A stretch of 64,000 nucleotides of DNA from Rhynchopus euleeides (Eukaryota > Euglenozoa > Diplonemea > Diplonemida > Diplonemidae). The notes beneath the pieces were generated by a model that worked only from the letters and a program-made list of their open reading frames with translations, searched no databases and had not been told where the DNA came from. Within the stretch, counting starts at the first letter, position 1; the number at the start of each line of letters is the position of its first letter. The DNA lies in contig OY723277.1 of NCBI GenBank assembly GCA_963210315.1, positions 310,001 through 374,000 on the forward strand. Reading direction: 5' to 3'. The translations under genes were made by a program, and so were the position numbers. Shown here in pieces: positions 61,053 through 64,000 of the stretch.

Positions 61053-62801
61053 TCATCGTGGCAGGGTGATGTTGTCTTCTACGAGCACACCCCTGGTGTA
61101 TTTATCCGCCTTCTGCTCTGTCGTCGACACCCAGGAGCACACGATGTGGAGATTTGCCCGCTCCGCGAGCATGAACATATCCCCGATGATGCCGTTCGAC
61201 ATATAGTCGGAAGAATGGCCCCTCTGAATGCTGTGCACCGCCGGCAGGTTGTCCACCTTCAAGAGCACCCTCGGAGCTCCCACGGAACGAGCCGTAAGGG
61301 CCACTGCCTGACGGGCAGCGTACAGTTCCTTGACGTATATGTGCCATTGCCGCATTTCGTTGTCGAAATCGCCCTGGGCCACCTGCAGCTCGGTACCCTC
61401 CAGAACTGCCGCCCACGACGCAGACGACGCAACAGACCACGCTACTACGGAACGTGCCGGGGGTAGGTCCACCCATCTGTTCTCTTGCATGCATCGGACC
61501 CGCGCCTTGATGTCCTGCACCACCGATGGGCGTACGCTTGTCGCCGTGTCCCACTTCGCGACGTCCGAGAGCGTCTCCCGCGATAGGTCTCTCATGAAGC
61601 TCAGCGTGGCGCGGAGGAAGCACAGTGGGCGTCTCGTCGTGTATGAGTGCCACACCAGACTCCCCACCACCTTGTACACACCCCTCGGGGTTGACTGTCC
61701 CTCCAGGACCTCCGTGTACTCCTGGCGTGACAGGAATTTCTGGATCCATTTCGGGTCGGTCCGGAAACGGTGCCTTGCCAGGTCGAAAGACAGCCCAAAC
61801 GCCGAGAAGTGCTGGGTCGGGGTCCCGTAGCCCTCCTGGTGGAGGTTCATCTTTGCATTGACGCTGTCGCACCGTTTCATGAATCTGTGGAACGCCGCCG
61901 CCGCGCCTGCTGCCGATGCACCCGTGATGATGAAGTTGTCCACCCATGTCGCCCCCTCGTCCGGGGGGAGCAGTGCTCTGGCCGCCCGATGGGCTATGCA
62001 GGGAGCGAACTTCCACCCCATGCACAGCGCCTTCATCCGCGTGCACGTGAAGTCTCCGCGAGCCTTGCCCAAGTTCACCCCGAAAAAGTCGCGGATGTAT
62101 GGGTGCACTGGGAACTGGTAGAACCAGCTGAGGCCGTCCGTCAGCACCGCCCAATCCGCTCGCACCACTTGCTCGACCACCTCTGTGATGCGTGGGAGGA
62201 GCATGTCGGGGGGGTGCACCATGCAGCCATTGAGTCTCCGTCCATCGAGTACGAAACGCAGGCCCCCCGAGCTCTTTTCGACAGTGAAGCCGTGCAGGAC
62301 CACCTTCGCACTGTCGGCCTCCTCCAGCACCTGGAAGTCCTTCAGCGCCTCGAGGTAGCCCTTCATGTGCTTTGAGATGTTGAGCCGAAAACTCCTGTCC
62401 GCCTCGATGGTCGACAGCGCCCCGGGGAGAAAACACTGCTGGAAGACCTCCTTGTCCGTGATGATGTCCAAAATCCCCGTCAGCTCCCCTGCTGTGTCCA
62501 ACTCCCGGAGCCTCTCCAGGTCAATGAAGCTGCGGCAGATGTCCGCGATGTAGTCGGAAGTCGGTGGTTCCTTCACCGCCGGCGGCTTGCTCCGTGAGGC
62601 ACCCACTCTGACTGACAGCACCTCGTCGTATAGGGAGTCCAGCCCGGGCCCCGGTTCCTCGGTGTGTTGAGCATCCTCCTCTCTTGTGGTCTCTGCAGGC
62701 CCCTCACTCCGTGGCCGTCCCGTCGGCTTCCTCTCATATTTCTTCGCCTTTGGAAGCCAGGCCACTCCCGGGATGGTGGCTCGCAGCAAGTCCTTCACAT
62801 G
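61053..62801 (-). CDS. Reverse transcriptase-RNase H of a tyrosine-recombinase retroelement
   Basis: The frame is open to 63764, but upstream of ~62801 it only shadows the recombinase gene in another phase, and no ATG lies near the true start. Translation probably follows a -1 shift from the recombinase frame. RT motifs: FVLDGRRLNG, then LTDGLSWFYQFPVH with catalytic Asp at 62136-62138, then GWKFAPCIAHR, then WVDNFIITG (Asp 61938-61940) where the second Asp of the usual xDD is Asn (61935-61937). RNase H follows: the Glu (VKELY), the Asp (LKVDNLP) and the last Asp (EQKADKYTRG) are present, but the first Asp position reads Val (GTT, 61431-61433; TDAS in the left copy is SVAS here). Likely an inactive or decaying copy. 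Confidence 0.88.
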   Translation of the reverse strand, partial: HVKDLLRATIPGVAWLPKAKKYERKPTGRPRSEGPAETTREEDAQHTEEPGPGLDSLYDEVLSVRVGASRSKPPAVKEPPTSDYIADICRSFIDLERLRELDTAGELTGILDIITDKEVFQQCFLPGALSTIEADRSFRLNISKHMKGYLEALKDFQVLEEADSAKVVLHGFTVEKSSGGLRFVLDGRRLNGCMVHPPDMLLPRITEVVEQVVRADWAVLTDGLSWFYQFPVHPYIRDFFGVNLGKARGDFTCTRMKALCMGWKFAPCIAHRAARALLPPDEGATWVDNFIITGASAAGAAAAFHRFMKRCDSVNAKMNLHQEGYGTPTQHFSAFGLSFDLARHRFRTDPKWIQKFLSRQEYTEVLEGQSTPRGVYKVVGSLVWHSYTTRRPLCFLRATLSFMRDLSRETLSDVAKWDTATSVRPSVVQDIKARVRCMQENRWVDLPPARSVVAWSVASSASWAAVLEGTELQVAQGDFDNEMRQWHIYVKELYAARQAVALTARSVGAPRVLLKVDNLPAVHSIQRGHSSDYMSNGIIGDMFMLAERANLHIVCSWVSTTEQKADKYTRGVLVEDNITLPR

Positions 62802-63667
62802 GCCTCCTTGAGCTTCAGGGACATCACCGCCGTCACGTTCACCCTCTGTAAACCTGCCTCCGCCACATACCGCACCAGCGTGTCGGTTGACTCGTGTCTC
62901 GTCAGGAACCGCAGTTCGTCCAGGGGTACCTTCTGTCGGATCAGGTGCTGAGCTGCCCCCCTCCGGAGCGAGTGAGACGTCAGGTCCTTGTTGACTCGTT
63001 GCAGTGCCTTCCCGATGTGGCTGGAGGTGATACACGACCGGAACAGTAGTGCGTGTGGGTCCGTCAGCGCCGTCAGCCTGTCTCGCAGAACTGCCGTAAG
63101 GTCGTCCGGCAGGTGGTGGCCCGTGAACCGCCCCAGCTTGAAAGGGTCGCCCTTGGTCTCGTGCCAGTGTACCGCCACGATCCCGTCCTCCCGGATGTGT
63201 ACCTCGCTCTTCTTGAGACGTAACACGTCGGACGCCCGTCCCGCCGTGACCCAGCACATGGCAATCGCCAGCCTCCGTAGGGGTTGCTGCTCGCGCTCCA
63301 ACGCTGCGGAAACTTCCGCCGGCTGTGCGGGGCGGGCCTGGCTGCTTGGCACTAGTGCGCCCGCCCGCCGCAAACTGCGTCGGTAGTCCTGGAGGAGCTG
63401 AGATTCGGCGATGCGGATGTTGCTGATTCGCCTCAGCGCCCCCGCCACGTCCATGGTATATTGAAGGGCTGAGCTGTGGCTGATGCCATCCAGCTCCCTC
63501 TTCTTCTCCACCCACAGAATCAGCGCCATGTCGGGGTTGAGCGCCTCTCCATTCTTTTCCTCCCATCCCCTCTTGAACTCCGTATACCTCCGCAGCGTGC
63601 TCTGCATACTCTTCCAGTACGGCCCCGAAACTGCGTTTCCCAGCGTCTCCTGCGCCGCGTTGATCAC
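62795..63667 (-). CDS. Tyrosine recombinase of the retroelement
   Basis: Encodes a phage-integrase-type recombinase with the full catalytic set: Arg144 (TAGRASDVLRL), Lys172 (HETKGD), His232 and Arg235 (SHSLRRG), His258 (TRHES) and Tyr267 (VRYV). It would insert the circular DNA intermediate in place of a DDE integrase. The listed start is a GTG; the first ATG is codon 21. The frame is open back to 63760, directly behind the TGA of the gag-like frame and in the same phase, so expression by read-through is possible. It lies upstream of RT-RNase H, and ends at ATGTGA, overlapping the RT frame. Confidence 0.9.
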   Translation of the reverse strand: MINAAQETLGNAVSGPYWKSMQSTLRRYTEFKRGWEEKNGEALNPDMALILWVEKKRELDGISHSSALQYTMDVAGALRRISNIRIAESQLLQDYRRSLRRAGALVPSSQARPAQPAEVSAALEREQQPLRRLAIAMCWVTAGRASDVLRLKKSEVHIREDGIVAVHWHETKGDPFKLGRFTGHHLPDDLTAVLRDRLTALTDPHALLFRSCITSSHIGKALQRVNKDLTSHSLRRGAAQHLIRQKVPLDELRFLTRHESTDTLVRYVAEAGLQRVNVTAVMSLKLKEAM

Positions 63668-63760
63668 ACGTGTCTGCTGGTGGTCTGGAAGGGATGTCTC
63701 TTGCTGTCGCGGCCTGCCGCCTTGCCTCGGGGGGGGGAAAAGGAGATCTTCGTAGGAGAG

Positions 63761-64000
63761 TCACTGGCTCCGCCCTTTCCCCCCCTTTCCACCCTTTCCC
63801 GGGGCAGGGCGTCCCCCGTCGCGGTCGCGGTTCCGTCTGTCGTAGTCCCTCTCCCTGCCCCTAGGCAGGGAGACCGCGGCCCTGTCCCGGGAGTACGCCG
63901 CGCGTGCACTGTCAGGCATGTCTCCCGCTGCCTTCGCTGCTGCCTCGATCTGCTCTACGAAACGCGAGTGAGTCTTCACGTCAAACCCCTGCACCGTGCA
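63761..64000 (-). CDS. C-terminal end of a gag-like protein (5' part outside the window)
   Basis: Open to the window edge, ending at TGA (63761-63763). The visible ~78 residues are helical then strongly basic and Gly-rich (RERDYDRRNRDRDGG, GKGGKGGKGRSQ), like the nucleic-acid-binding tail of gag proteins. Its phase equals that of the recombinase frame. No zinc knuckle is visible in this part. Position just before the recombinase supports the gag assignment. Confidence 0.5.
   Translation of the reverse strand, partial: CTVQGFDVKTHSRFVEQIEAAAKAAGDMPDSARAAYSRDRAAVSLPRGRERDYDRRNRDRDGGRPAPGKGGKGGKGRSQ

Noticed and set aside
62802..63764. N-terminal ~320 residues of the 903-codon RT frame
   Set aside because: This part only shadows the tyrosine recombinase in another phase; the recombinase frame has the full catalytic set.

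Overview
The window looks like nuclear DNA of a microbial eukaryote, probably a protist. The evidence is a set of long intronless genes for signal-peptide-bearing WSC or C-type-lectin receptors with Thr/Pro stalks, class III adenylyl cyclases and ankyrin proteins, together with tyrosine-recombinase retroelements, inverted-repeat transposons and a long minisatellite. Gene density is low and no bacterial operon features, rRNA or tRNA were seen. I cannot name the species; an alveolate, chromerid or stramenopile-like alga would fit, but this is a guess.

Layout. (1) 1-970: 3' end of a plus-strand retroelement (RNase H domain), followed by a split 76-bp direct repeat. (2) 970-8465: transposon debris, including fold-backs, a G-run element, a 609-bp hAT-like element with a perfect 8-bp target duplication, and a G-run element carrying a small candidate gene. 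(3) 8466-30195: four minus-strand genes: a LamG/C-type-lectin stalk receptor with a multi-pass domain, an intact adenylyl cyclase, a second adenylyl cyclase broken by a 2-base frameshift, and a ubiquitin-like/ankyrin protein. (4) 30196-33396: a WSC-domain paralogue of the receptor. (5) 33518-39540: a 6-kb compound inverted-repeat structure with four copies of a ~790-bp unit, AT-rich palindromic spacers and a nested 1.95-kb element. (6) 40769-46905: a 1.3-kb element with ~235-bp terminal inverted repeats, an ATACGATAAT palindrome cluster and several ~100-bp fold-backs. (7) 46906-49389: a third receptor (WSC type). (8) 50137-60617: a 10.5-kb segment with TA-flanked, G-run inverted termini, enclosing about 205 tandem copies of a 41-bp unit. 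(9) 61053-64000: a minus-strand retroelement read as gag-like, tyrosine recombinase, then RT-RNase H.

All six cellular genes lie on the minus strand. Three encode receptors that share a C-terminal multi-pass module but have different ectodomains. Two encode membrane adenylyl cyclases. The receptor tails contain Arg-Arg-x-Ser or similar motifs of the kind used by cAMP-dependent kinase. A surface-sensing/cAMP cluster is therefore a reasonable hypothesis, but it rests on linkage and motifs only.

The rest of the window is dominated by short inverted-repeat elements. Several share termini that begin CTGGGGGGGG or TAGGGGGGG, and the long minisatellite sits inside the largest of them.
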